Position numbers and translations under genes: made by a program. DNA of 64,000 bases from NCBI RefSeq assembly GCF_004194535.1, contig NZ_CP025781.1:310001-374000 (forward strand), in the 5' to 3' direction. This stretch comes from Iodobacter fluviatilis (lineage in GTDB: Bacteria; Pseudomonadota; Gammaproteobacteria; Burkholderiales; Chitinibacteraceae). Below, piece by piece: positions 27,531 to 36,739 of this stretch (the stretch's first letter is position 1; the number at the start of each line of letters is the position of its first letter). The notes under the pieces are model-generated. The model saw nothing but the letters and a program-made list of their open reading frames with translations. It was not told the DNA's origin and did not search any database.

Positions 27531-29695
27531 AGGCTGGGGACCCTAGGGTTAGTAATATCGAGCGCATAAAACTCACCGCCACCGCCTCTTAAGCCTCCGA
27601 TGAGAACGGTTTTCCAATTACTGCCCACTTTAATATCCGCAATGGTGGGTGCCCCATCAACGGAGTATTTAAAGTCACGAGTAAAGCTACGGTCAGCCTG
27701 CTGCCATAAATTAGGCACAACGCTAGGCGGAATGAACGCCCATTCTTCAGCCCCCGTATCTGCCCTAAAAGCATGCAGCATGCCATCATTGGCAGGGGCA
27801 TACACCATACCAAGGCGGTTGGTATTGCTGCGCACATAGTCCACATAACCAGCATCGGTATATGATTTATTCGGCTTTTTAACAAAGCTCACCCCACCAT
27901 GCACAATTGCGCCCAAACGCCCGTTCCGGATGCGATACAAGGAACTCGGGTTCAGTGCTACGGGCTTAAACTCATTGCCCTGATCACCCCGCAGGTAATT
28001 AATTAATGCCCCAGAGGTGTTATTTTTTTGCTGCTCACTGCTTAAGCCATTATTAGTATTCAACCTTGCTACACCATTGCTTAAAGCACTGTTAAGTGCG
28101 CTATTACTGGTTTTGAAATCAGTCAAGCTATTGCAGGCTGTAGCACTACAGGTGTAAATCTTTCTGTTATCTGGATTCATTGCACCCAGTACATCTTGTG
28201 CAGACCAAAGTGGCATTGGGTCCGGCTGTCCTGTTTTTAGATTTAAAGTATTGGCCACTACATTGCCCGACCAAACCACAGTTTTAAAGGAGCTGTAATA
28301 AATAGAGCGATCAGCGGCGCTCATAAAAGAGTTAGATACATCGGCAGATCCCACGGAGGCAGTCTTTGCTTCAATATCACTCAGCGCACTCGATAGCCCT
28401 GCGGCAACCGCACTCGGGTCTTTGGCGCTAAAGAATTGCCCGCCGCCATTAACCGCCGCATGCCACAGATCATCAATCGTGCTGTCTGTATCCCCCACCA
28501 CCCTGGGCCAAGGTACATAGCCAGACAAAGGGTCAGGGTAATTCTTGCGGTTTAATGTACCATCCACGCCCAACCCCAGCGTGTAGGTGCGCATCACTTG
28601 TCGGCCCTTAGCCCCGCCAGCAAAAGCCTCTACGCCTGGCGTGTTGTTCTCCATACTTGGACGAATATCATTTTTAAAATAATGCATTGCCACATCGGCC
28701 AGGGTATTAGCCTGCCGGTTAGGATCCCTCATCGGCAATGGAATATCTGCTCCTGCATCCGTATCCCCAACATTGACCTCATCTCCCGATTTATTCCAAT
28801 AACCATCAGTAGTCAGAATCGTAAAATTCTGCTGGCAAGTGTATTGCATAGGGTCTGTCACACTTGAGGAAGGCATTTTTCCTGAATAAATCAGGCCAAT
28901 GGTATTGAGCGCTTTTTTTAATGGCGTGCCACCTACGGGTGGAGTGGCATAAAGTAAGCTGTACCAGTTATTTTTTTGGCTATTGTCATAGGTATTGATA
29001 TTTAAAAAACTATTGCGGTCATAATTTGATCTTAAAAGCTTATTAATAGATGAATAACCCACACGGTAGCGATCACCAACTGGGGCAAATGCAATACCTA
29101 CGCTGGACTTCATCATCAGCATACGGGTGCGGTAATAACTAAACCAGTTAGCAAAATTCGGCTGTTCAGCGGGGTTAATTAACTTTTTTTCCCACAATTG
29201 ATTGTATGAGGCTCTATCGCAATCATTTTTTGAAGGGGCACCATTTTTAAAATTATAATAGTAAGCAGCTTGCAATGAATCATTACCACCATTTCCACTA
29301 CCTACATTATCATAGGCAAAAAATTGATTTGCTAAATTATATGTAATTTTATTTGATGGCCCACCTCTACGCCCCGTATCAAAACCATCGTACGAGGCAT
29401 TATTAAACGATGCATTGGGCATACTACTACCATCTGCTTTGACGGGCGCAGCATAAACCGTACTAGGGTTGTAATAAACGGTATTACATTGCGCATTTCT
29501 ATAACTGGGTTTACCTTTATTTGAACTGGTCGAATCAGGCATAAAACTCCACGCCATAGAGCCTGAATCATCAATTACAAACATGACATTTGGCTTAGCA
29601 TCCCCGATACTTAATGTGGATAAAGGTTGATCTGCTGTCTGGGCAGCAAGTGCATTTACACTCAAGCCCAAAATACAAAAGGCAATTTTTTTCAT
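27503..29695 (-). pseudogene. pilY1: PilY1, N-terminal fragment ending at a frameshift
   Basis: PilY1 is a type IV pilus tip-associated adhesin that promotes pilus assembly and can signal to c-di-GMP pathways. The start is ATG 29695 (GGAGAAAG upstream), giving MKKIAFCILGLSVNALAAQ, a signal peptide. A von Willebrand A-type region follows with the MIDAS-like VIDDSGSMAWSF near residue 40, then the beginning of the beta propeller (GGLRGGGGEFYALDITNP). The frame then runs out of register at a CCCC run (GGGG at 27536-27539 on the plus strand) and stops at 27503. One extra C would read ITNPRVPQPLWSF and continue. With the IS excised and the frame repaired the protein would be about 1130 residues. 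Confidence 0.9.
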
Positions 29696-29888
29696 CACTT
29701 TCTCCGTAGAAACTAAGCGGGGCATTAAATAAACTGATAGGGTGCAATAACGACTACCGATAAAAATCACAAATAATTTTTTTTATCTTTATGCAAAGGA
29801 AACAAACTCCAGCATTTATTATTTAATAATTAGAGTGTATTCAATCAGCACCAAACCACGATCATTGATATTTCTTTGCACGCCAGTA

Positions 29889-30500
29889 TTAATACAAGGT
29901 GCTCTGATAAAAACTCACGGTATCTTTAGGGCCTTGCACCCTTACCGTAATCTGATAAGTCATCTGATAAATAGACTTACTTTCTTGTGCGCTAGGTGAC
30001 ATTTTTTGCAAATCACAAGCACTGTCATTTGGGGTTTTACGGCCTGCTGTTTTGCAATTTCTTTGAATAAAATAGGCTACGCTATAGCCATTAGCATTAC
30101 TGGTTTTAGCTATTCCAGTACTTTGAGCCAGCGCCGTATTCCCACTACTTGGATTTGCCCACACCCACGCCACGTCATCGGCCCAATGATTACCCTCAAC
30201 AGGGGTATCAATATTTATTGGGCTATAACCATTGGCTCTAGATTCCTGATCTAACGTACGCGGCTGGCGTATTGACGTTGCCACCAGCCAATATCTTGCT
30301 TTCTCCAGCGCCACATCGGCCGCCGCCGTGGTTCCTTGGCGCAAAGCTAAATTATTGGCCAATTGATTGGTGGCTATCATTGAACGCACCAAGGCAATCG
30401 ATCCTAAACTCATGACCACCAGTACAATCAAAGCAATCAGTAAAACCAAACCCGTTTGTTTTAAAACTAAGCCTCGTTTAACACTTGATGAAATTGGCAT
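29889..30500 (-). CDS. pilX: type IV pilus assembly protein PilX
   Basis: The 203-residue minor pilin component begins with a PilX_N-type segment: GLVLKQTGLVLLIALIVLVV followed by GSIALVRSMIATNQLANNLA. This is a single hydrophobic helix without the usual Glu5, as in PilX proteins. It is part of the minor pilin complex that primes pilus assembly together with PilVWX and PilY1. The C-terminal domain has two Cys pairs (RNCKTAGRKTPNDSACDLQK). It lies between pilW (191-base gap) and pilY1. Confidence 0.85.
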   Translation of the reverse strand: MPISSSVKRGLVLKQTGLVLLIALIVLVVMSLGSIALVRSMIATNQLANNLALRQGTTAAADVALEKARYWLVATSIRQPRTLDQESRANGYSPINIDTPVEGNHWADDVAWVWANPSSGNTALAQSTGIAKTSNANGYSVAYFIQRNCKTAGRKTPNDSACDLQKMSPSAQESKSIYQMTYQITVRVQGPKDTVSFYQSTLY

Positions 30501-30691
30501 ATCTACTCGCTATTTGTATTAAGTTGTGCTGCATAAGCAATATTTAAAACGCTTAAATTATTACTTGGGCATTAAGTATTTCCATTTATATCTACTCATT
30601 TTATTGATGTACCACAACTTTAAAGCCATAAAGAAGCAACTTCAGCCTGCCATGCCTCATCAATCTAGGTAGCTAAAAGCCTCATTTGTGC

Positions 30692-31861
30692 TTATTTAAT
30701 TAAATCAGGCTGATTTAATATCAATTGATTACGCAGTGGTACAACGGTTTCATGCACGCTATAGCGATAGCACTTCCAATCTGTATTACTGCCCAAGGTA
30801 TTCTCAGGCTCGGAAAAATATCCTCCAGCCCATTTAAATTTTTGTCCACTTTTTGTGGCACTACACTGCCCATTTCGATCAGGTTTTTCTGCATAAGCGG
30901 AGCGTACTAAGACGGCATAACGAATTGCAATGAGCTGCTTCCATGTTTTATGATCCGATGGGGTTGTATTGGTCCACTTTTGCACCGTATTCGCAATATG
31001 ATCAGCACCAGAGCCTGTATCCAGCCCATATTCTGCTTTTAGCTGAACGATATTTTCAGTCGTGGTTTTCCACTTTCCATCTAAAGCAGTTTTCCCATCT
31101 AAGGCATCTTGGCTAATTAAGCTGCCATCGCTCAAATTACTTGCCCCATTGCACCCATTTGGATTGCCAGATTGATATGCGCAATAGCTTCTGCGCACCA
31201 TAGAGCCAAAATTCATTAAGCGAGTGGTACTTAAAGGCAGGGATTCTGGAAATGGCGCATTTTGATTACGGCTATTCCATGCATTATCCCTATGCCCTAA
31301 AGCAAAATCCTTGGTAGATATGGGCCGATTGCCAGCGGGGCAATTACCATTGGTGCAAGTCACTTGAAACAAGGGGCAGTTTGCCGCAGAGCCAGAGCCT
31401 GAATCCGGCCAAATGACCACTAAATCATTGGCTTTATACTGCCCAGCCAGTAGTATATTGGCAAACTGATCATCACCATTACTATGATTTGTGGCCTCAC
31501 CAAATAAAGCAGGCATTCCACCCGCATTAGAATTGCCATATAAAATAGTTATGCGATCTGAACGCGCACCACGGTCAATCAGCACCGGCACAAGTGGAAA
31601 ATTACTAAATTGTGAATTAATTGATACCACATTACAATTAAGAGCCCTATTTATACTAATACCATAACCTGCACGCTCTAAATCTTTTTGGATTTGAATA
31701 ACAGCAATCCCACCACTGCTTTGGGCATTGCCATTACCTAATGTGGAGCGGCGAAATCCCTCGCTACTATTAAATGTTTGATAAATAGCCACCGAGGCAA
31801 GTAAAGCGATGACCATAGAAACCATCATCTCAATCAGACCAAAACCAGATTCGCGCTGCAT
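30692..31861 (-). CDS. pilW: type IV pilus minor pilin PilW
   Basis: The 389-residue protein starts at ATG 31861, one base after the pilV stop (TAAGATG). It begins MQRESGFGLIEMMVSMVIAL: a short leader with Gly before Phe1, and Glu at position 5, the class III prepilin pattern processed by PilD. The open frame continues upstream through pilV, but those extra 75 residues are not pilin-like. The large C-terminal region, with several Cys residues and ADRITILYGNS-like motifs (RSDRITILYGNSNAG here), is typical of PilW. Confidence 0.88.
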   Translation of the reverse strand: MQRESGFGLIEMMVSMVIALLASVAIYQTFNSSEGFRRSTLGNGNAQSSGGIAVIQIQKDLERAGYGISINRALNCNVVSINSQFSNFPLVPVLIDRGARSDRITILYGNSNAGGMPALFGEATNHSNGDDQFANILLAGQYKANDLVVIWPDSGSGSAANCPLFQVTCTNGNCPAGNRPISTKDFALGHRDNAWNSRNQNAPFPESLPLSTTRLMNFGSMVRRSYCAYQSGNPNGCNGASNLSDGSLISQDALDGKTALDGKWKTTTENIVQLKAEYGLDTGSGADHIANTVQKWTNTTPSDHKTWKQLIAIRYAVLVRSAYAEKPDRNGQCSATKSGQKFKWAGGYFSEPENTLGSNTDWKCYRYSVHETVVPLRNQLILNQPDLIK

Positions 31862-31862
31862 C

Positions 31863-32372
31863 TTAGCTACCACACAATAAGTGGATTGTTTCATAAGGAT
31901 TATTGTTTTCACTGATCGTTTTAATATCGGCAATACTGATTGCTTGGTTTGATCCGGCAAGCTCGCCTTCCTTAACCCCAGTATTGGCCCCGCGTGCCAC
32001 AGGCCATGCAATTGAGATGGTTGCCCTTCTTGAGCAAGGGGTACTGCCCGCACTATTGGCCTGAATTTCCACCTTACACTGAGCACCGCTAAGGTTAGCC
32101 TGCACGGCCTCTGCCCATAATGCTGCTGGCCCTGCTTTGGCCCCGCTGCAGCTGGTCATTTGAAAATCGTCCAGATTATCCATACTGACTCGCATCTCCC
32201 CATCCAAACGCTGAATCAACTGTGTGGCGGTAGTACGAGTGCTACTGCTGCTGGCGTGGCGCATTGCATTGCCTTGTAAGGCCATTAAGGCCAATACACC
32301 AAATGAAAAAATACTGATGCCGATTAGGCACTCAAGCAGCATCGAGCCGCGTTGCTGATGACGACTCATCAT
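31863..32372 (-). CDS. pilV: type IV pilus minor pilin PilV
   Basis: The 169-residue prepilin begins MMSRHQQRGSMLLECLIGIS: leader ending in Gly, then Ser1 and Glu5, then a hydrophobic helix (IFSFGVLALMALQGNAMRHA). The ribosome site AAGGAG overlaps the stop region of the upstream gene. Cys residues at the C-terminus (LLCGS) and the SAQCKVEIQA-like region (GAQCKVEIQANSAG) fit PilV. It is the third gene of the operon and probably acts in the tip complex. Confidence 0.88.
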   Translation of the reverse strand: MMSRHQQRGSMLLECLIGISIFSFGVLALMALQGNAMRHASSSSTRTTATQLIQRLDGEMRVSMDNLDDFQMTSCSGAKAGPAALWAEAVQANLSGAQCKVEIQANSAGSTPCSRRATISIAWPVARGANTGVKEGELAGSNQAISIADIKTISENNNPYETIHLLCGS

Positions 32373-32375
32373 CGC

Positions 32376-33044
32376 TTAACTCCTTACACAGGTAGCAGGA
32401 TTGCTTTCAGGCGCATCTGGCATGCACAGGCGAGCATTGCCGCCCTCATCAACACGCAGACAAATACGGGCAGGGTTTTTTACAGTGCTGTTACCGGCGG
32501 GGGCTCTATCGCAATCAGCCAGCAACGCTCTTTGGGCGGTATCCGCCACGATCAAGGTGAGCGGTGAATGCGCCCGCCCTAAGGCATCAAAGCGAAGCAG
32601 CGTTTGATCAGCTTGCAAATTAAAGCGCGCCGAATTGCCTTCAGCCACGTTTTTCCCATCTATATAAGGATAACGGGGGGCTTTATTAGTGGGCTCCGTA
32701 TTGATATTGACGCAATCTGGACAGGCCCGAATCAACCACGCGCTGCCATTGCTACTTTGAGTCACCGCATTGGCTTGGCGATTGTTGGCCCCCACCTGAT
32801 CATTGGTGAGCAGCAGCTCAACATAACCATTACGTTTAATCGCTTCGGATCTGGCTTGCTGCACAGCACTTTGAAATGACTCTGCATAGGTACGCAGCTC
32901 AGTGCCTTTTATCCAGCCTTGAAATGAAAGCCCCGCCAACGCAATAAGGATGCCAAAAATCAAAAGCGTAATCATCAGCTCAATCAGCGTGAAGCCTTGC
33001 TCTTGGGATGACTTATTTTGATATGACTTATTGATCAGCATCAT
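32376..33044 (-). CDS. GspH/FimT-like minor pseudopilin (FimT/FimU)
   Basis: About 222 residues, starting at an ATG at 33044 that overlaps the stop of the upstream pilin (TGATG). The leader ends in QEQG before FTLIELMITLLIFGILIALA, with Glu5, the typical type IV prepilin motif. The C-terminal globular part is GspH/FimT-like: LRTYAESFQSAVQQARSEAIKR, followed by a WLIRACP segment and paired Cys. FimU and FimT are close relatives and I cannot choose between them; its place before pilV matches fimU. Confidence 0.85.
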   Translation of the reverse strand: MMLINKSYQNKSSQEQGFTLIELMITLLIFGILIALAGLSFQGWIKGTELRTYAESFQSAVQQARSEAIKRNGYVELLLTNDQVGANNRQANAVTQSSNGSAWLIRACPDCVNINTEPTNKAPRYPYIDGKNVAEGNSARFNLQADQTLLRFDALGRAHSPLTLIVADTAQRALLADCDRAPAGNSTVKNPARICLRVDEGGNARLCMPDAPESNPATCVRS

Positions 33045-33454
33045 CAGCAACCTGACTTCTTGCTAATCCAGCAGCTATCGCTTGGTGTCCAGCCGCTGGG
33101 TGCGGCAAGCGTAGCCTTGATGCCTTGGTCATCAAGGCTCAGGATAAAGCCGTTCATTCTCCCTATACCCTGAGCAGTAAGGGTGTATTGATTGGCTTGT
33201 AAATCACTGCAATCAAGATTAAAACTTTCTGAGCCCACCGCATCTTGTTTACATTGAAAGCCAAGATACGTGCGGTTATTCATAAAAAATTGCTCAAGCT
33301 GCACACGGCGCTCGCTCAGCTTACTTTGTGGCTCAAGCAGCCTGCTGCGCATGACATAATCTTGATAACTGGGCACGGCAATACTCGCCAAAATCCCAAT
33401 AATTGCTACGGTAATCATGACTTCAATCAGAGTAAAACCACGGGTATGCTGCAT
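33044..33454 (-). CDS. pilE: PilE-like minor type IV pilin
   Basis: The 136-residue prepilin begins [20 protein letters not shown]: a six-residue leader, Phe1 and Glu5. The helix continues to [20 protein letters not shown], then a small globular domain with Cys residues ([31 protein letters not shown]). I start it at ATG 33454 rather than the upstream in-frame start at 33487, since the leader is then normal in length. It is the first gene of the minor-pilin operon and overlaps the next start by one base. PilE here means the minor pilin of the Pseudomonas-type operon, not the major subunit. Confidence 0.83.
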   Translation of the reverse strand: MQHTRGFTLIEVMITVAIIGILASIAVPSYQDYVMRSRLLEPQSKLSERRVQLEQFFMNNRTYLGFQCKQDAVGSESFNLDCSDLQANQYTLTAQGIGRMNGFILSLDDQGIKATLAAPSGWTPSDSCWISKKSGC

Positions 33455-33487
33455 AAATGCCTCTTTCAGATAAACCAAGGCAATCAT

Positions 33488-33937
33488 GCAGCCATATCTT
33501 TACAAGGTTCTACTATCGGTATTTAGGTATTGATTTAATTTAAGCATTGATTTATATGAGCAGTATCAAATATCCTGAAAAATGGCTAGACAGGCCAATT
33601 AAAATGACATGCAATTTAATTGAATGATGATTTATGGGGTATTCAGGCCACTACATGCAATTGGTTTATGCGTAACAAATTAGTAATTATTACAAATAGT
33701 GTTATCTTTTTTATTTGTTGCAAAAAAATTACAGTATTTATACACGCTATTATCTGCAATATTATTTTTCCATACCCATTTAGAATAAAAAGCTATTCTT
33801 AATTATGCTTATTAATCAAAAATAACTTCGGCATAAATCAATTACACATTTTATGCCATTACTCTAAAGCTCACTCAAAGGTTAGGCATTAGCTGCTTTA
33901 TATCGCTAAGAAAACGTAATACGCATCAAACACTCAC
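33488..33937. other. AT-rich gap upstream of the pilin operon
   Basis: This 450-base stretch between the pilin operon and the 185-residue gene is clearly richer in A and T than the flanking genes. I see no convincing coding frame, tRNA or terminator. It should contain the pilin operon promoter on the reverse strand, but no clear -35/-10 or -24/-12 pair stands out. Confidence 0.5.
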
Positions 33938-34495
33938 TTAACAGCGCCCCTTGCGCGGTAAATAGCGCAGCCAGTCTGCTTTGATTTGTGCTTCTTGCGC
34001 CATACCAGACACCACCTTCGGCGCTTCATGCGTTGCAAGCAGGCGTAAACACCAGCTTGCACCAGCCTGATCTTTCATCCGCATTTTGCTTAAAAACGGC
34101 TGATTTTCATCACCTTGCACTAACAACGCCTTGCCATCTTTAAAGCCCAATCGCCAGCCATCTTGCACGGTAGTCCCTGCGTAGCCGCCCGCAATCAACT
34201 CCAGCCAAGGCTGATCGCCATTTAGTAATCGCAAACGGCTCACAGGCCCCGCAGGGTGTGGCGCGCGTTCTACGAGCAGCAGCGTCCCTTTAGGCAAGGC
34301 ACGCCAAGCCAGCGGCCAAGGCGCGACCACCGCCTCGCCTTCCGCCAGCGTAAAGTAAGCTCCCCCTGCTTTCAGCCCTGCCGATTGCACCTCCCCCGAG
34401 AGGGGCTTCATCGTACTGGCGCCACTGATTTGCAGCGCCGCCCCTTGGGCAAAACCGCTTGAAAAAAGAGCAAGAAACAGCCACTTAGTGCACAC
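33938..34495 (-). CDS. hypothetical exported protein coupled to a metalloprotease gene
   Basis: The 185-residue protein has a signal peptide (MCTKWLFLALFSSGFAQGAA, cleavage near 19). It starts at a GTG that overlaps the last codons of the metalloprotease gene by 11 bases, so it should be translated from the same message. The mature part is beta-rich with many Gly, Trp and Leu (EAVVAPWPLAWRALPKGTLL, GTTVQDGWRLGFKDGKALLV) and contains two Cys. I do not recognise the family. Coupling suggests it works with the upstream protease, for example as an inhibitor, chaperone or binding partner; this is inference. The second and third protease copies lack such a partner. Confidence 0.65.
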   Translation of the reverse strand: MCTKWLFLALFSSGFAQGAALQISGASTMKPLSGEVQSAGLKAGGAYFTLAEGEAVVAPWPLAWRALPKGTLLLVERAPHPAGPVSRLRLLNGDQPWLELIAGGYAGTTVQDGWRLGFKDGKALLVQGDENQPFLSKMRMKDQAGASWCLRLLATHEAPKVVSGMAQEAQIKADWLRYLPRKGRC

Positions 34496-36404
34496 GATGC
34501 ACCGCCGACATGAAGCTTGCTGATGGTGCTTTTTCTACTGACCAGCGCTGTTTATCGTTCAATATCGGATTGACTGCAGCCACGTTGATACTCCCTTTCA
34601 TTGATGCCCCGCTATTGCCCTTGGCAACACGCGCAAAGGCTAAAGTAAGATTACCCCAGTCATTGTAGTCACATAAAAACGTCTTATTGCCATCATTATT
34701 CAGATCTAAGGCATACCTTAACTGATTCAATTGCCCATCTAAATTCCAATCCGCATAAATACCCAACGAGCCTCTACCTATCATGGCTAATTCATTAAGA
34801 TTACTCTCATTGAGATCGTCTCCCGATCCATCCGAATAATCAATTCGAAAATCTCGGCTGCATGGGCCTGCTTCTAATTTGCATAAGTCATCCCAACCAA
34901 ACCCATTGGCTTCTTTAGCAAAAAAATAACGCTCTACTGCTGATAATATTTTAGGATTACTACCTAAGCCCATTAATTGGTAAAGGTAATTCATCGTACT
35001 ATAGTAATTGGGCTTATTATTTAACACCTCATCACCACCATGATCTAAACCTAAGTTGTGACCTAATTCGTGCATAATGGTTGCCGCTTGGAAATTTATT
35101 AATACATTCTGCTCATTTACACTATCTGTATTCAACGCCCAATCACCCAAAGTAACGACCATGTCATTACCAAACAATTCAGCAAATCCTGAATGGCTAA
35201 ATTGACCATCCTTATTCAGGGAGTTTGCCATCAACAAATAATGGAACACTTGCTTGCGGCGGATATCCATACTCTGGTCTTTGTAATCATAGATTGATGC
35301 ACAATCCAATTGATCATCCAAACCTATACAGCGATGATAACCCACTTTATTATTTATACTGACAAGGCTACCGCCCAAATTAAACATTGCGGGGTTAAAT
35401 TCATCGCTATACAAAGTGCCCGAATCAAAATGCACCGAAATATTGCGTGCTTTAAATGCATCTACCACTTTTTGCATCGCTTCTTTAGTAGGCAAAATAC
35501 CTGGATCAGTCGATTTCATATGATCGATTTGAATAAAGATATCTGGCTGACCGACTCTGGCCCCCATTGCATAATAATCAAGCCCTGTAAATGTGCCGCC
35601 CGCGACTTCTGCACTATCAGGAATACCATCCTTATCATGATCTACTGCCGTTTCCGCGACATCATTAGGCCCAGCAGGCGTAGCAAAAGGAACCAAAGCC
35701 CAATCTTGCTTACTATGCGAATTAACCTTCATCTCACCGCGCCGCACCAAGGCGTGGCCATACGAGAGAGGCATCGCCGCCACATTACTACCAGACCATG
35801 CACTGGCAGACAGCGGTGCCGCTAAACTATTGCCAAAGCGAACGAAATCAAGCGTTACGCCATCATTAACCAGCTCTACAGCACCATTGTCATCCCAATA
35901 AGGTGTGCTCGTCACGTTTCCAACATACACAATTTGACGGGTATTTAACCTAGTTTCACGAGGTATTTTCCCTGCTACCAGCAAATAAGCACCCGCCTTA
36001 ATCTCTCTATTGGGTAAATAAAACGATTCCATCGTGACCTGCCAAGAAGCCCCTGCCGCCCGTACACTTACCCCATCTAAAGAAATATCCTGAGTACTGC
36101 TGTTGTAAATCTCAAGCCATGCGCCCTTCCCATCTTGATAATTACTAGAAACCTCAGAAATCAGCAAATCTCCAAGCGAGGGAGGGCCCGCAGCAGGATT
36201 AGGCGTTGCTGCGCCTGAAAGCACCTCGGGGATACTTCCAGGTAAAAGCACAGGTGTTCGCGTTGGGACAATGACAGAGGGGGGCGCACTGACTACTGAC
36301 ACAGCACTGACAGATTCTCCGTCCGAGCCACCGCCACATGCACTCAAAATTAAACATAAACTGGATAAATAAATACCATAGCACTGAAGACGATCGTGAT
36401 TCAT
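34485..36404 (-). CDS. lipoprotein with lamin-tail-like and metzincin-type protease domains (copy 1)
   Basis: The 639-residue protein has a lipoprotein signal with lipobox LSAC (Cys23) and a Ser/Pro linker. A lamin-tail-domain-like module (about 65-210) follows, with LLISEVSSNYQDGKGAWLEI and STQDISLDGVSVRAAG. A calcium-motif-like DHDKDGIPDSAEVAGG lies near 255. The zincin domain has HELGHNLGLDHGG (about 443-455) and the Met-turn-like YYSTMNYLYQ about 12 residues later, the pattern of metzincins (HExxHxxGxxH, then Met). A strong ribosome site AGGAGAAG precedes the ATG. It is one of three paralogues in this region. A surface-anchored zinc protease is the likely role; the substrate is unknown. 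Confidence 0.8.
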   Translation of the reverse strand: MNHDRLQCYGIYLSSLCLILSACGGGSDGESVSAVSVVSAPPSVIVPTRTPVLLPGSIPEVLSGAATPNPAAGPPSLGDLLISEVSSNYQDGKGAWLEIYNSSTQDISLDGVSVRAAGASWQVTMESFYLPNREIKAGAYLLVAGKIPRETRLNTRQIVYVGNVTSTPYWDDNGAVELVNDGVTLDFVRFGNSLAAPLSASAWSGSNVAAMPLSYGHALVRRGEMKVNSHSKQDWALVPFATPAGPNDVAETAVDHDKDGIPDSAEVAGGTFTGLDYYAMGARVGQPDIFIQIDHMKSTDPGILPTKEAMQKVVDAFKARNISVHFDSGTLYSDEFNPAMFNLGGSLVSINNKVGYHRCIGLDDQLDCASIYDYKDQSMDIRRKQVFHYLLMANSLNKDGQFSHSGFAELFGNDMVVTLGDWALNTDSVNEQNVLINFQAATIMHELGHNLGLDHGGDEVLNNKPNYYSTMNYLYQLMGLGSNPKILSAVERYFFAKEANGFGWDDLCKLEAGPCSRDFRIDYSDGSGDDLNESNLNELAMIGRGSLGIYADWNLDGQLNQLRYALDLNNDGNKTFLCDYNDWGNLTLAFARVAKGNSGASMKGSINVAAVNPILNDKQRWSVEKAPSASFMSAVHRVH

Positions 36405-36700
36405 TTACTCTTCTCCTGGAGAATGGCTGATCAAAAAAACCAGCCTCGTTGTAGGAAATTAAGCATTCACTAATGCACGATCAGATTACATAAAAATTAT
36501 CGCAAAACCAAATTATTATTCATATCATCAATATATAAATACTTATTTTTTGTGAAAAAACAATAAAGTGTTATTTTTATATTTTAAAATAGAAAAAACA
36601 CAACATTGCCTATATTTTTATATGTAATGGGAATGGCGAAAGTTACGCGCCAAAAGAATGTTTCTGGAGCAGGAAAAAGAATAAATCAGTGCATCAGCCT
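36405..36700. other. AT-rich gap between two protease paralogues
   Basis: No coding frame or RNA gene is visible. The sequence is very AT-rich around 36490-36630 and should hold the promoter of copy 1 on the reverse strand. No reliable hexamers could be chosen. Confidence 0.4.
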
Positions 36701-36736
36701 GCTAGGTGTGCCTTTAGACAAGGCACACCTGCTAGC
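36701..36736 (-). terminator. stem-loop after protease copy 2
   Basis: AGGTGTGCCTT (36704-36714) pairs perfectly with AAGGCACACCT (36720-36730), loop of 5, with GCT/AGC outside. It starts just after the stop of the copy 2 gene (reverse strand). There is no T run directly behind it, so termination strength is uncertain. Confidence 0.55.
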
Positions 36737-36739
36737 CAC

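Noticed and set aside
31862-32086. Upstream extension of pilW
   Set aside because: The extra residues come from pilV in another frame; the prepilin leader begins at 31861.
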